Assembly (NCBI GenBank): GCA_010093515.1
Contig: MU001671.1
Location: 448,813-512,812, forward strand
Origin: Lineolata rhizophorae
Lineage: Eukaryota; Ascomycota; Dothideomycetes; Lineolatales; Lineolataceae
Length of the DNA stretch: 64,000 bases
Direction: 5' to 3'
A model generated the notes under the pieces. That model searched no databases. It was not told where the DNA came from and saw only the letters and a program-made list of their open reading frames with translations. Position numbers and translations under genes: made by a program. This document shows, piece by piece, positions 49,047-60,133 of this stretch. The first letter of the stretch is position 1, and the number at the start of each line of letters is the position of its first letter.

Positions 49047-50871
49047 TTAACCTTCAAAGGTGAAGGTGGTGCCAATCTGCGATTTTGAGATTAGACGGAA
49101 TTTCCCACCATCGACGAATCCAGGGGCCATTAAAAAAACAAAACAAAAAAAAAAAGAACACCAACCTTGTGACCGGCCTCGTTGAGCTTCTGCGAGTCGA
49201 AGCTAGCGCCGATGCCAAAGGTGAAGCCCTGCTTGACCTTTGTGTTGTAGGCCAACGAGACGATGCCGCGGTCGTTGATCTTGCCCTGTACGTCGCGCGC
49301 AGCGTCAGCCCACGCCCGACACTACCGCGGAACCGCGTTCCGTCCACCGTTCTGACAAAAGCTTCCCCCTTCCTCCCCCTCCCCCCCCCCCCCCCCCTTT
49401 AAAGTTCCCCGAACCCTACCTTGGCAAATGACTCTGGATCGATCTTGTACTTGCCGCCAAGCTCGATGCCGACGGGCCCGCTCGTCTTCGCGTCCCAGGC
49501 CGCCTTGGCGCCGGCCTCGACCTGCGCGTTGACCATCTGGTAGTAGCTCGCCGTGAAGATGGACAGGCTGTTGGTGGCCTGGACGGCGGCCGAGTACTGC
49601 GGGGTCTGGTAGCCGACGGCGGCCGAGTACTTGGTGATGGCCGCCTTTTGGACGTCGTAGCCGGCCTCGCCGCCGACGAGGAAGCCCTCGTGGCCGAAGA
49701 CACCGTCGACCGTGGCCGAGAAGGCGCCCGTGGGCGTGTAGTCGGCGAAGAGGCGCCCGTTGAAGGCCGCCTGCTTGAAGTACAGGTTCGCCTTCTGGCC
49801 CTTGTTGCCGGCCGCGGGCGAGAAGGCGTTGAGCAGCTCCACCTTGAGCCCGTCGGCAATGACGTTGTCGAGCTCGATCTTCTCCGACGTCATGTTGGCC
49901 GTGTTCCACGCGCCCGTGAGCGTGGCGCCTAGATAGTGCATGCGACATGTTAGTTCCGTGAAAGGATAGTAGACACCAAGCTCCAAGTACGCCGAGGGCG
50001 ACCGAAAGAATGTTTCGTGGAGCGCTGAACCCGCGTGCCGGTTGCCTTGCGGTCCTTGTGTCGAGGAGGGCCGTCGCGCCTGGGATTGCTCCATCTCGCG
50101 CTGGTGACGGTCCGGAACACCTCTGACGAATACGGACGACGCAGGGGAACACATGCTCCGAACAGGGTCCAGCACCCGCACCCGATCTCTCGAACACGCC
50201 AACCGCCATCGCCGGCCATCGAAACGAGCAAAGCAATTGTAAGGAATGAATGTTGTACCCTTGATGTTGAGGCCCTTCTTGATTTCGAGCTACAGTTATC
50301 CGGAGCGCAAAAGCCGCGGACAAGTCGGTCAGCAACAGGTGGCTCTTCTCTTATCTCCTTCTCATTTTCGTATATCTCGTTGTCTTTGCCGTCTGCTCGA
50401 CGAAGCAAAGGGGGAGCTCAAGTGCCACGCACGGAGTAGGCGTGGCGCTCCGCGACGATGCAAAGAGGGCCGGAATAGGCACGTACAGAAGCGTTGGTCG
50501 CGCCCTCGTGGGCCGAGGTGCCCTTCGCGGTAAAGGAGACGGCATTGTCCGCCTTGAGCTTCACCTCGAGGGCGGCTGTACGACGGCGACGCATCCGTGG
50601 GTTAGCAATCTGCAGCGCGACAAGAGACGGGGGATCGTCGAGGACGGGGCTATACCGGCAGTGGCATGGTAGAAGTCCTTGTTGATGAGCTGAAGCAAAT
50701 TGGGCACGTTAGTCAATGGCTCGAGACGGGGCCGCGAGGTGAGATGGCAGCTTGCCGGTGCTAGGAGTGGATGGCTGGGCTAGGGGAGCTTAGGTACTAA
50801 GGTTGCTGGAGACAGGGCAAACGCACGTCGTTGGAGGGCTTAGCGATGTCGGAGAAGGCGGGGACGGGCAT
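49047..50871 (-). CDS. Mitochondrial outer-membrane porin (VDAC)
   Basis: Seven exons (minus): 50871-50827, 50689-50656, 50575-50487, 50289-50259, 49928-49420, 49285-49166 and 49076-49047; 285 aa, the normal VDAC length. It forms the 19-strand beta-barrel for metabolite and ion passage across the outer membrane. The N-terminal helix is MPVPAFSDIAKPSNDL, followed by the conserved KDFYH. Alternating beta strands run throughout (for example KVELLNAFSPAAGNKGQKANLYF; LFADYTPTGAFSATVDGVFG; GIVSLAYNTKVKQGFTFGIG). The eukaryotic porin signature occurs in the last third, and the protein ends GTTFTFEG. Four small exons at the 5' end (31-89 nt) match the intron-rich 5' design of other ascomycete porin genes. 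Intron 5 contains a 17-C run and intron 6 an A-rich tract. Confidence 0.95.
49381..49397 (+). repeat. Poly-C tract in VDAC intron 5
   Basis: Seventeen consecutive C on the plus strand (G on the transcribed-sense strand), preceded by further C-rich sequence, inside the intron between exons 5 and 6 of the porin gene. Length may be a sequencing estimate. Confidence 0.9.
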
Positions 50872-52004
50872 GGTGGGCGGTGTTTGTCAGAAGTGAGCGG
50901 GAGTAAGGCGGGAAGATGAAGGGAGCGTGACGATGGCCGATGGGGCGGAGCTGGCGTTGGAGTGTGTGTTTGCGGTGTGGATGGAAAGCAAAGAGAGATA
51001 ATGCCCCGGCGCAAAAGTAAAGAGAGAAAGCGCGCAACAGCCGGGGCGTCTCGGGTTGACGAAAGGCGCACCCGGCCGGCTACGGTAGACCCCTCCCACC
51101 ACCCGGCGCAACACCCGAGTCCCAGTCGTCCTTCGCCCTTTCCCGAGCCCCTATGTACATAGTAGTCTTTATTTAACGGCCGCTGCCTTCCATGATGCTT
51201 CTAGTGCGTGCTTCCTGCGCGACACCGCTGGTAAAGCGAACCCCCACTCCATCCGTAGCAAGCTCTCCTGCGCCATTCCAGGCACTGCGCAGATTCAGCC
51301 CAAGCCCAGGCCCGATGCCACGGCCCAATGGCAGCTGTCGTCGATCGCCAGAATTTCACGATTCGCTGTCTGTCCCTGACTGGACGGCCGGCGCGCGCGG
51401 ATGCAGCCGGGGCGACCAATCGCGCGGGCGAAACCGCCGAGCACGTTTTCCTACTCGTCCCGTGACTGGCCGTCCCTCGGCGCCTCGTGCAAACAAGCCA
51501 AAACACGCCTGCGTACTCCGTAGTACGTGCTTCGTACGGCCCGGCACATTGACGCCGGGGCCCCAGGTCAGACGCAAGCTCCTTCACAGCACGTCGCTCA
51601 ATGGAGACTATACTGTGCTCGCCTAATCATTTTTGCTTTCGTAAACTGCTTCGTAATGACCGCCCGCGTATCTCTGGCCTAGCATCAAAGAGAGGACGAA
51701 AGAAGTTCGTGACATGTAGCTTTCGAAGACCAAACGTATGCAGTGATAGTTCGCACGCTCTCAACTTTTAGCATCGTCCGCTCGGAGATGTCCCCTCGTT
51801 CGCAAAGCAATCTCTTCATGCCTAGCTTTTGGTCGTATACAAATTCGTATGCCGGCACACCTCGCGCAACGTACACAAAACTAAAAGCAAGATCCCCAAG
51901 AAATCGGACCCTGAAGAAATGCCAGAACCTAGCGGCCATAGAACACCCAGCCAGCGCTACCCAAGAAAAAAAAGGTCCTTCCTTACCTCTCTCGCCGCCA
52001 AGCC
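50872..52004. other. Intergenic region, VDAC upstream and asparagine synthetase downstream
   Basis: GC-rich DNA upstream of the porin, including its pyrimidine-rich leader on the minus strand (about 50870-51000). TAC motifs lie at 51149-51165 and 51509-51537. The open frame at 51192-51626 has no conserved features and a composition matching the surrounding non-coding DNA, so it is not called. Confidence 0.4.
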
Positions 52005-54344
52005 TTATTGATCGCCTTCGTACTTGGCAATGTGCGTCGCGATGGCCCTGGAGAACAGCCGTGTCAGCGATGTCCGGAGCTGCGAGATCCCCGTCGAGAA
52101 ATGAAAACTTACCGCCCCGACGGGTCCGTCTGCTTCGACCACGTGGGCACCCATCGCATGACCGTGCCCGCCGTGTGCGGCGGGAAGTGCTCGTCGAACA
52201 TGGTGCGGTACCAGTAGGCCTCCTTGGTGGCCGGCACGTCGTCGCCCCACTCAGGCTTGGGGTTCTTCATGTCCTCGTCCGACACGTGCAGCTCGGCGTT
52301 GTCCTTGAGCGCGTCGATCCACCCGTACCCGACCCCGTCCGAGAACTGCTCCTTCTGGCGCCACAGGATCTTGTCCGGCAGGTAGGCGGGCGTGTCGGGC
52401 TCGTCGGAAGTGTCGAAGGCCTTGCGCAGGATCCACTTCTCGATGCGCTCCTTGGTGATCATCTTCTCGGCCGGGTCGATGTTCATGGCTACGTCGAGGA
52501 ACTCCTTGTCGAGGAACGGTACGCGAGCTTCGACGCCCCACGCCGCCGTCGATTTGTTGGCGCGCAGACAGTCCGCCAAATGCAAGTTGTTGACGCGCCG
52601 CACCGTCTCCTTGTGGAAAGCCTTCTTGTCGGGCGCCGCGTGAAAATACAGATAGCCACCGAAGATCTCGTCGGATCCTTCGCCGCTCAGGACCATCTTC
52701 ACGCCGAGGGCCTTGATCTTGCGGCTCAGGAGGAACATGGGCGTCGAGGCACGGATCGTGGTCACGTCGTACGTCTCTAGGTGGTATATGACATCCGAAA
52801 GAGCATTGAGGCCGTCCTCGAGGGTAAAGGTAAAGCTGTGGTGCTTGGTGCCCAGGAACTTGGCCACTTCTTCGGCGGCCTTGGAGTCGGGGGCACCGGG
52901 AAGACCGATGGAGAACGAGTTGAGTTGCGGTAGCACCTGAACGGTCTCCAAGTGGTCGGCGTCGTCGATGCCGACGAGGTGCTCTGAGCCGTAGCCGTTG
53001 GCACTGTGGCCGTTGGCGCTGTGGCCGTTGACGCCGTTGCCGTTGACGCCGTTGCCGTTGACGCCGTTGCCGTTTGCCATGCCGTTCTTGGCTCTAGCGA
53101 CCTCGTTGAGGCGCGTGATCTCGCGTTGCGCGATCGAGGCCACAAGGCTCGAGTCCAAGCCACCAGAGAGGAGAACGCCAAAGGGGACTTCGGCCATCAG
53201 GCGTTTCCGGACCGAGCGCTCGAGCGCCGTGCGGACCAGGGTCAAGTCTAGCGGGGTGCTCGGGACGTAGCTGGGCTCCACCAGCCACTTGGGCGTGTAG
53301 TAGCGCGAGATGGTGTCCGTCTTGGAGTCGTAGACATGGCCTGGCGGGAACGAGATGATTTTGTCGCAGACGGTGTGCAAGCACTTCAGCTCAGAGGCAA
53401 AGTAAACGGATTGAGGAGCCTGGGTTGAGCGACCCATGTAGAACGTGGTGATGCCGATCGGATCCCTAGCCGCGAGAACCCGGTCCTGGGCCTTGTCGTG
53501 CAGAACCCACGAGAACATGCCATCGAGGTACTTGGGAGCGTCAATGTCGTACTCGAGGTACTACCCGAGAGTCAGTTCGCCAATTCCAATTAGTATCAAC
53601 TAGAGCGCCGTCAACATACCAGAGGGATGATGACCTCGCAGTCCGAGTGCGTTGAGAAGTTGTACGGCGTCTTGAGCTGCTTGCGCACTATCCTGTGGTT
53701 GTAGATTTCGCCATTGACGGCAAGCGAGACGTTGCCATCTTCGCTGAGGATGGGCTGAGCGCCGCTGTCTGCACGCTGTCAGAACTCTCCCTCCAACCCG
53801 CGCGATGCGCAGAAAGTTCAATTGAAGGGAGTTTCTTCCATACCGATGCCGACGATGCTCAAGCGCTCGTGGACCAGGACTGATAAGCATCCCTGTCAGT
53901 TCTCCCGTTTATCTCCATATGAAACGGCCGTCCAAGCTCCCTCCGAATGTCGGTGAGGCGTACTTGTGTTGTTCGCAATGTAGTTTCCGCCTGGGGCCGG
54001 CAATTGTCAGTGACTCAGCGTTCTGGGGTGACACGGGGGCGGGGGAGGGTCGTTACTCACTCCAGTCAGGCCCACGATGTCTGACACTGCGATGCGCGCG
54101 AGCAAACGTGGTCAATTGCAATTCCGACGGCACGTACGCGGAGCGAGCGCACTTACGCCTTGCCTAACCGCAGCGCGGTCGGCTTGAACTTCTGCACGTT
54201 GGGGTGGCTGTTGGCGGGGCCGAGTCAGCCAGCGCCATCGGACGAAGCGAAAGGGAAGGGAGTCACGAGAGCCCCATGACGGAGGCGCGCGCGCGCACGC
54301 CCGCGTCGGCGTACGTACCAATGACAAGCGAAGATACCACACAT
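52005..54344 (-). CDS. Asparagine synthetase (glutamine-hydrolysing)
   Basis: Eight exons (minus): 54344-54319, 54207-54157, 54086-54061, 53990-53964, 53879-53844, 53768-53620, 53560-52113 and 52047-52005; 601 aa. It transfers the glutamine amide to aspartate with ATP. The mature N-terminus is MCGIFAC, whose Cys2 is the glutaminase nucleophile. [27 protein letters not shown] and [12 protein letters not shown] follow as in class-II glutaminases. The synthetase domain has the PP-loop [14 protein letters not shown] family-atypical low-complexity insert of [10 protein letters not shown] repeats (about 53000-53080) lies just after it. Five of the first six introns separate exons of 26-51 nt. A TATA box and a Gcn4/CPC1-type site lie upstream, matching the known general amino-acid control of this enzyme. 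Confidence 0.95.
54011..54017. promoter_or_regulatory. TGACTCA element in asparagine synthetase intron 3
   Basis: TGACTCA is a perfect Gcn4/CPC1-type (AP-1-like) heptamer inside the intron between exons 3 and 4, about 330 nt after the ATG. It may be a chance match, but it accompanies a second site upstream. Confidence 0.35.
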
Positions 54345-54436
54345 GGCGACGGAGCGGCGAGACGGGCGTAGGAAGGCAGGACGAAAAGAAGAGAGGTCCG
54401 ACGAAGGGACAAAAGAGATGAGGCCGCTGGGGCTGG

Positions 54437-54444
54437 TTTATATA
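54437..54444 (-). promoter_or_regulatory. TATA box of asparagine synthetase
   Basis: Read on the minus strand this is TATATAAA, a consensus TATA box 93-100 nt before the ATG at 54344. Confidence 0.65.
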
Positions 54445-54584
54445 CAGCTCGCCGGGCGGCAAAGCAGAGAGGGCGGGCGGGGCGTCAAAACCAAAAAGAA
54501 CGAGGACGATGGTCGAAGAGAAATTGGAGAATTGCTGTTCGCCCGGGAACTGGGCGAGAGACGCAGGAAAATTGGTGATTAGCT

Positions 54585-54591
54585 TGAGTCA
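54585..54591. promoter_or_regulatory. Gcn4/CPC1-type site upstream of asparagine synthetase
   Basis: TGAGTCA, the ideal binding heptamer of the bZIP regulator of amino-acid starvation (Gcn4, CPC1, CpcA), lies 241 nt upstream of the ATG and about 140 nt upstream of the TATA box. It suggests induction when amino acids are scarce. Confidence 0.6.
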
Positions 54592-54730
54592 CGCAGGACC
54601 CCTCCCCAGCGGAAAGAGCCCCTCGGTCGCCCCCCGTCGCCCCGCGCTAGGGCCGGGGGGGGAGGGGGAGGGGGAGGGGTGGGAGACCCACCCCTGGCCC
54701 TATTCCGGGCCCTGCGAGGCCGGGCCGGGG

Positions 54731-54782
54731 CCCAGCCCGACGATGCCCTTTCACAGCCCAGCCCGACGATGCCCTTTCACAG
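54731..54782 (+). repeat. Exact 26-bp tandem duplication
   Basis: Two identical adjacent copies of a 26-base unit (54731-54756 and 54757-54782), each beginning CCCAGCCCGACGATG and ending TTCACAG. No substitution separates them, so the event is recent or conserved by chance. Confidence 0.9.
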
Positions 54783-56832
54783 CCCATCCCCAACCTCAGC
54801 TCGACTCCTATCCCGGGCCTTGTCCGCCGCGAGTCCCAGCCCAATGCGTCGCGCACGCCGCCAGATGACCGGCCGGAAAGAGGGGTCGAGCAGTCTTGGA
54901 CGCAGAGCCGAAGGCCCGACGCTGGCCGCGATGGCGTCAGTTGAGGGGAGGGGAGGGGGAGACGGACGGGGAGGACGGCGGCGGCAGCTATCACGGGAGA
55001 GTCGAACCCGGCGGCGCCCCCGGCACGCGCGCGGGGGCCCTGGGTCGCACAGCAGCAGTTCGTCCCGCGCGCGCGCGCGAGATTTGATCTCGCCTCGGGC
55101 CCCGCCAACGAGCAGCAGCACGGCGGGAGCAGCAGCGACGCAGCGGGGCAGCGACGCAGCAACGCCGTCCGGCGCCCGGGTCGACGGGGGGCGGTTTGCC
55201 CAGGCCCTCGCAGCGGGGCGTGGGCGCGGCTTGCATCGTCGCCCAGTGGCAGCCGGCACGCGGCAGGTCCTCCCTATTGCGGCGTTGCTCGGCGGCTCTG
55301 CGGCCCCCGGATTGGGCCCCGGGCCGGCGTGTGGGGAAATGGGAGCTGCTGCCCGCTTGGCCTGCAGGACGTGTGGCTCATCGATGATGCGATGCGGACG
55401 GGCGTGAGCTGCAGGTTGGCCCCCCCTCAACCCCCCCCCGGGGCCCCGACGGGCTGATGACGAAGACGGAGGGGGGCCGGGGGTACGTGTATAGTACGTA
55501 GACGCTCGTACATAGCTAGGTAGAGGGCCAGGCACGTATGTCGGGACTTGCTGCATTCCCCGCGGGAAACCGGCCGCCGGGATCGAAGCCCAAGCCTAGC
55601 AGCAATGGCGGCAGCAGGACAAATTGACCGATCTAGAAGAACTAACCCCCACGGGGGCGAGGGCCGGCTGACAGAGCCTGCCCGCATGGATGCGGTTGGG
55701 GCGAACACGATCGAGAGGCAGAGCTTCGGAGCCGGCTTGGGAGCTTGGTCGAATTGGGCCGTCAAAATTTTCGATCCCATCTACAGCTGCAGGCGGCACG
55801 CGTAAAGGCACACATGCACGCACTCGCTCACTCACTCACTCAGCCCACCGAAAAGCGGAGAGCCCGGCACCAAGACAGAAGAAAAGAACGGCCACTCGGC
55901 TTCAAGAATGCAATTGCCAACGCCAGAAGCAGAAGGAAAAGAAAAAACCCCTCAATCCTCCATTCAATTCCTCCCTCGTGACTCCGTATAGCAAGGTAGT
56001 AAGCTCGGCCTTCATTTGCTGCCCGCTCGCATAGCCTCACTCTTCTACACCACCTGTGCTGGACCTACAGCTGCTAGCCATTCCGGGCCAAGTCTCGACG
56101 GGAGCTTCGATGCTTGCTTCTCTCCCTCCACGCCTGACCACATCGGCCTCCCCTCCCTCGCCGCCCTACGGCCAGCCTGAACCCCTCTCCCCTGGTCACG
56201 CTCCCCCCTCCCCCCCGGGTTCCCCCGCACTTTCCTAACATAGACATAGGGCAGTCCCCGGCAGACCTCTCCAAACCTCAGCGGCCCCTGTTCGCCTTCG
56301 GCTCCAAGGGAAAAAGAAAAAGCAAAGCAGAGAAATAGCCAACGGGGCAAAAGAGAAGTCACGCAGGCTAGGCACGGAAGGGAAAAAAAAAAAAAAAAAA
56401 TTCTGATGAATGCTTTGCTGGCAGTCCTCGACCAACCTCTCGCACTGACCACCCCCATAAGCACCACGACGAACCCGGCAGCGTGCCTAAATCAAATCAC
56501 CTACTGCCTCCCCAAAATCCCTCCCGCCACCCCCATTCCACTTTTCCCCCGATGTGAATTTTCCCCCCACACGTGAGTCGCAGAACGCGCGGGCTTGCAT
56601 CAAGCGAAAATCCGGGGCCGCAGCCGGGGGGGCGGGCGGGCGCCGCGGCCCACGGGATGCCGCATTAGACCAGGACGTTCGGCAAAGAAGGGGCAAAAAA
56701 GCATGATAGCAGACCACCACCCTAACTCGAAACTTCAAGGCGCCCGCCTTTGCCGCCGCTACCGCTCCACAACGCCCCGCGGGGTGACGACGGACCGCGC
56801 GGGGGGCGCGGGACGCGAGCGGAGGACGCCCA

Positions 56833-58028
56833 TCAAAAGAAAAAGTAGGCCAGCAGGAAGCTCAGCAGACATAGGGCCGCCACGATCTGGACCGGCACGC
56901 CGGCCGCCTGAGCGGGCTGCTGAAGGCCCATGCCGCCGCCGGCCGGCCCGCTCTTTTGCTCCGTGCCGCCCGAACCCGTCTTCCGCTGCCGCAAGCCTTC
57001 GTCCCTCGACACCTGGTCCTTGGAGTCCTCGAACGAGGAAGCCGGTTCCGCCTTGATCTCTGATTTGATCGACGGCTGGGAGGATGCCGCGGGATTGTGC
57101 GCGCTGCTCACAGCATCGCCGAGGTGCTTGCTGTCGGCCGGCCGAGACTCCGGCTTCAGAACCGGCCCCTTTGGGGGCACGGAGCCATACTCAGACATCG
57201 GGGAGGGGTAAATCGTATTGCCTTCAGGTGAGCTAACGCCATTCGTGTGCGGCTTGGGGGGGGTGGACGTGACATTGTCCGGCGGGAGGAACACGACGCG
57301 AATCTTCTTCTCCTGGATCGACGACCTCGAAGTGCTCTCGATGCTGGACCACTGTTGCTGCCGTCAGTCATCTGAACGGTTCCACTTTCGCGGGGTTCGT
57401 TGGATGCATACCACAGTCTGCACGCTGGTGAATTCCCTATCGGCCGCGACGGCCACCGACTGCACAAGGAACTTGTCCTTGCACTTAGCGTCCAGAGGCG
57501 GGTCCTCCTTCATGGCCTGTAGCAACACTGCGCTCTGGTTAGCCTGAAGAGATGTTCACTAGCATTCAGACGTAGCAGATAAAGCAACACCTACCCTGCA
57601 CTTCGACTTCACCACCACCCTCGATGCGTCCTGAATTCGGCCGGACACAGTATCTGTGGAGCACGATCAGCGGATGGCGGGTCCAGCGGGAGTATCGAAA
57701 AAAAAAATATCAAAAAAAGGGTAGGTGCGTCGTACTGTTTTGGTGCCGTAGTCTTGACCTGCATGCATGCTCCCGTTAGCGCCCACACCTAGCACGTGCT
57801 TGGATATATGGTATGTGACGGCTTCACCAAAAGCCCACGCACCTTGAAAGCTACCGGGTCGCTGTTGGGGTTCCGCAGCCGCAGAACCTGGGAGACTTCG
57901 TGGTTGAACGGGCCTGAGAGGGCGGGTCAGTAACGAGGGAGCCGACAGCCGTCGCCGCCATGGCGGCGCAAGGGTCAAAACAACGCACGCTTAAAGGCCA
58001 GCTCGGGCGGGGTGAGTTCTATGGACAT
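56833..58028 (-). CDS. VAP/Scs2-type MSP-domain ER membrane protein
   Basis: Six exons (minus): 58028-57989, 57913-57843, 57758-57736, 57653-57595, 57527-57412 and 57351-56833; 275 aa. It is a tail-anchored ER protein that binds FFAT-motif proteins and tethers ER to plasma membrane and other organelles. The MSP domain covers about residues 1-125: MSIELTPPELAFKRPFNHEV, then VLRLRNPNSDPVAFKVKTTAPKQ, YCVRPNSGRIEGGGEVEVQ and KCKDKFLVQSVAV. A Ser/Pro-rich linker follows. The last 18 residues form the tail anchor (VQIVAALCLLSFLLAYFFF). Exon 3 is only 23 nt. The gene is divergent from the UBX gene. The start at 58028 gives the family's usual short N-terminus. Confidence 0.94.
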
Positions 58029-58788
58029 GGCTGGGGTGGCGTGGTGAGACGCGCGGGAGCGACGGTTGGATGCGGAGGATGGTGCCGGAAGAGAGCTGGG
58101 TGCGGGCTAGGCCAAGAGGTCACGAAAGGACGACAAGGAAGGCAGGCAGCCGCTGGCGGGTGGATCGGCGGACGACGGCGAGGGCGCGCGAGGCTGCGAC
58201 CTTAGGAGAGTATGCGAGGGAGTCGCTCGGAAGGGCACGCGAGCGCGTTGGCGGTGGACGGCGATGAGATAGGTGGTTGGTGCGTGGCCGGAGGGAGGGA
58301 GCGAGGTAGAGCGTGCGTGTGCGTAGCGCGGATGAAGGCTGGGGAACGGTGATACCAGGCCGGGACGGTGGGCGGGTTCGCAGGGCGCTGGACGGGATTC
58401 GCCCGGGCGAGCCGCCCCAGAAACCAGGCTCGGCCGCTCGGTCGCTAGCCGGCTGACGTCGCGCCTCGGCTTCTCTTTGCGCGAGGGGCAAAGGCTGCAA
58501 ACCGACGGCCAAACAGCTGCTCGTGCCTGGGCAGAGCTCGCGCCGCTGCAACGTTCACTTGCTTGCTTCACATTACGCCCTTTGCAGTTCGGGACAGCTG
58601 CATAGTCTAACGCTCCGCCCAGGGCGCCGTCTTGCTTGTGTGAACCGTGGGAACATCGATCCACATCGTTTGACCCAGCACCGCGCCCGTGACACCACCG
58701 GCCAAAGCCTTGCTCTGCCCCGCCAACCTTCCGCAAAGCCGCAAACAATCCTACTCCCGCATCTCGCCACACCGACGCCGCAGTCGCC
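58029..58788. promoter_or_regulatory. Shared divergent promoter, Scs2-like / UBX gene
   Basis: 760 bp between two outward-facing ATGs, GC-rich on the Scs2 side and more mixed from 58550 on. No TATA box recognised. Open frames through it on either strand are not supported by conserved residues. Confidence 0.45.
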
Positions 58789-59958
58789 ATGGCCTCGTCA
58801 GATCTCGGCATGCTCATAGACATGGGCTTCGACAAGGAGCGGGCTTCGATCGCAGTCAAGAGATCGGGCGGCTGTTCGTCAACCTCCAAGCCTTCTCTTA
58901 TGAGCATTCTCAAGCGTGGGCTAACGGCTTCGGCAGTACAGGGCGCCATTGACTGGCTGGAGCAGAATCAGGACAAGTCGCTCGACGAGATCCAGGCTGA
59001 GGAAGCTTCGAGCTCTGCCGCAGAACCAGCCCTCCAATCCGGCGAGGAGGCTCGCAGTCTGGTCTGCAACGAGTGCGGCAAGAAGTTCAGGAGCACAGCC
59101 CAGGCGGAGTTCCATGCCAGCAAGACGTAAGTCTGGCCTAGAACCTGTGGGCTACACCTTGAACGAGTGGGTGCTGAGTGACTCATGGGCAGGGAACACA
59201 CCGACTTCTCCGAGTCGACCGAAGAAATCAAGCCCCTCACCGAGGAGGAAAAGAAGCAAAAGCTAGAAGATCTGCGCGCGAAGCTTGCCGCCAAACGCTC
59301 GGGCATGTCCCAGCAGGACAAGGAGGACAAGAAGAAGAACGAAGTAAGAACCGACGCCCTCTACCCCTCAGGAGAAAGTGCTGGCCAGCGTCGCCTTTGT
59401 GCACCACAAAATCTCACGCGCGCCTCCGCGAAACAGGAAATCCGCCGCAAAGCCACCCGGGAGTCGCAGGACGTCCGCGAAGACCTCCAGCGCAAGGAGC
59501 AGCTCAAGCAGGCCCAGGCCCGCAAGCGGGAGAAGCAGGAGGAGATCGAGGCCCGCAAGCGCGTGCAGGCCCGCATCGAGGCCGACAAGGCCGAGCGCAG
59601 GCGCAAGGCCGAGGCCGAGAAGGCCGCTCGCGCCGGCCAGGCCACGCCCGCGGAGCCCGCCGCCGCGCCCCGACAGGCCCCTGCCGCCGCCGCCGCCGCC
59701 GCCGCGTCGTCATCCAAGCCTGCCCACGAGTACACGGAAACCAGGCTGCGGCTGCAGACGCCCGGTGGCACCATGACGAAGAGCTTCCCGGTCGAGACGA
59801 CGCTGTTTGAGGTGGCGCAGGCTATAGCGGCCGAGCATGGCTTGGAGGTTCAGAGCTTCACGCAAAACTTCCCGAAGAAAGTGTTCGACGCGACCGATTT
59901 CGGCATGACGTTGAAGGAAGCTGGGATGGTGCCTAGCTCGGCCCTGATTGTGCGGTAG
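58789..59958 (+). CDS. UBA-UBX domain protein (UBXN1/SAKS1-like)
   Basis: Exons 58789-58873, 58937-59126, 59193-59343 and 59437-59958 give 315 aa. UBX proteins recruit the Cdc48/p97 ATPase to ubiquitinated clients. An N-terminal UBA domain (DLGMLIDMGFDKERASIAVKR then SGGLQGAIDWLEQNQDKS) binds ubiquitin; removing intron 1 restores this exact UBA sequence. A C2H2-like motif (LVCNECGKKFRSTAQAEFH) follows, then a charged coiled coil (about 125-220) and an Ala-rich hinge. The C-terminal UBX domain runs from EYTETRLRLQTPGG to LKEAGMVPSSALIVR, with FPKK at the position of the usual FPR loop. Introns 1 (63 nt) and 3 (93 nt) are multiples of three without stops, so unspliced reading stays in frame. 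Intron 1 has a GTTCGT donor and a CTAAC branch site. Confidence 0.92.
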
Positions 59959-60133
59959 TCTTGCGATGTTAGATAGAGCGATGCGGCGAGGCGTTAACGG
60001 ACATAAAAGGGGCTATTTCGGGGGCAGTTTGAATGCCAAATTAGGATGTTTCAAAGCTTCGTGAGGGGCACACTTAGACGAGTAGGACGGCGAGACAAAA
60101 AAAAAGAAAACTAGTAATTTCTATACGCCATTG

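Larger units (their letters stand above)
54345..56832. other. 2.5 kb intergenic region, very GC-rich then purine-rich
   Basis: Contains the asparagine synthetase promoter (54345-54600), an exact tandem duplication at 54731-54782, a GCGCGCGCGCG run near 55068, TAC motifs at 55482-55530, a CTCA microsatellite around 55826-55842 and an 18-A run at 56383-56400. Long open frames on both strands at 54.6-55.5 kb are a product of extreme GC content; none shows conserved residues or splice-compatible partners. Confidence 0.45.

Noticed and set aside
51192-51626. 144-residue plus-strand open frame between VDAC and asparagine synthetase
   Set aside because: No conserved features, composition like non-coding DNA, and overlapping open frames on the other strand.
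54647-55556. Long open frames on both strands upstream of asparagine synthetase
   Set aside because: Ala/Arg/Pro/Gly-rich on both strands at once, no conserved motif, no splice-compatible continuation.
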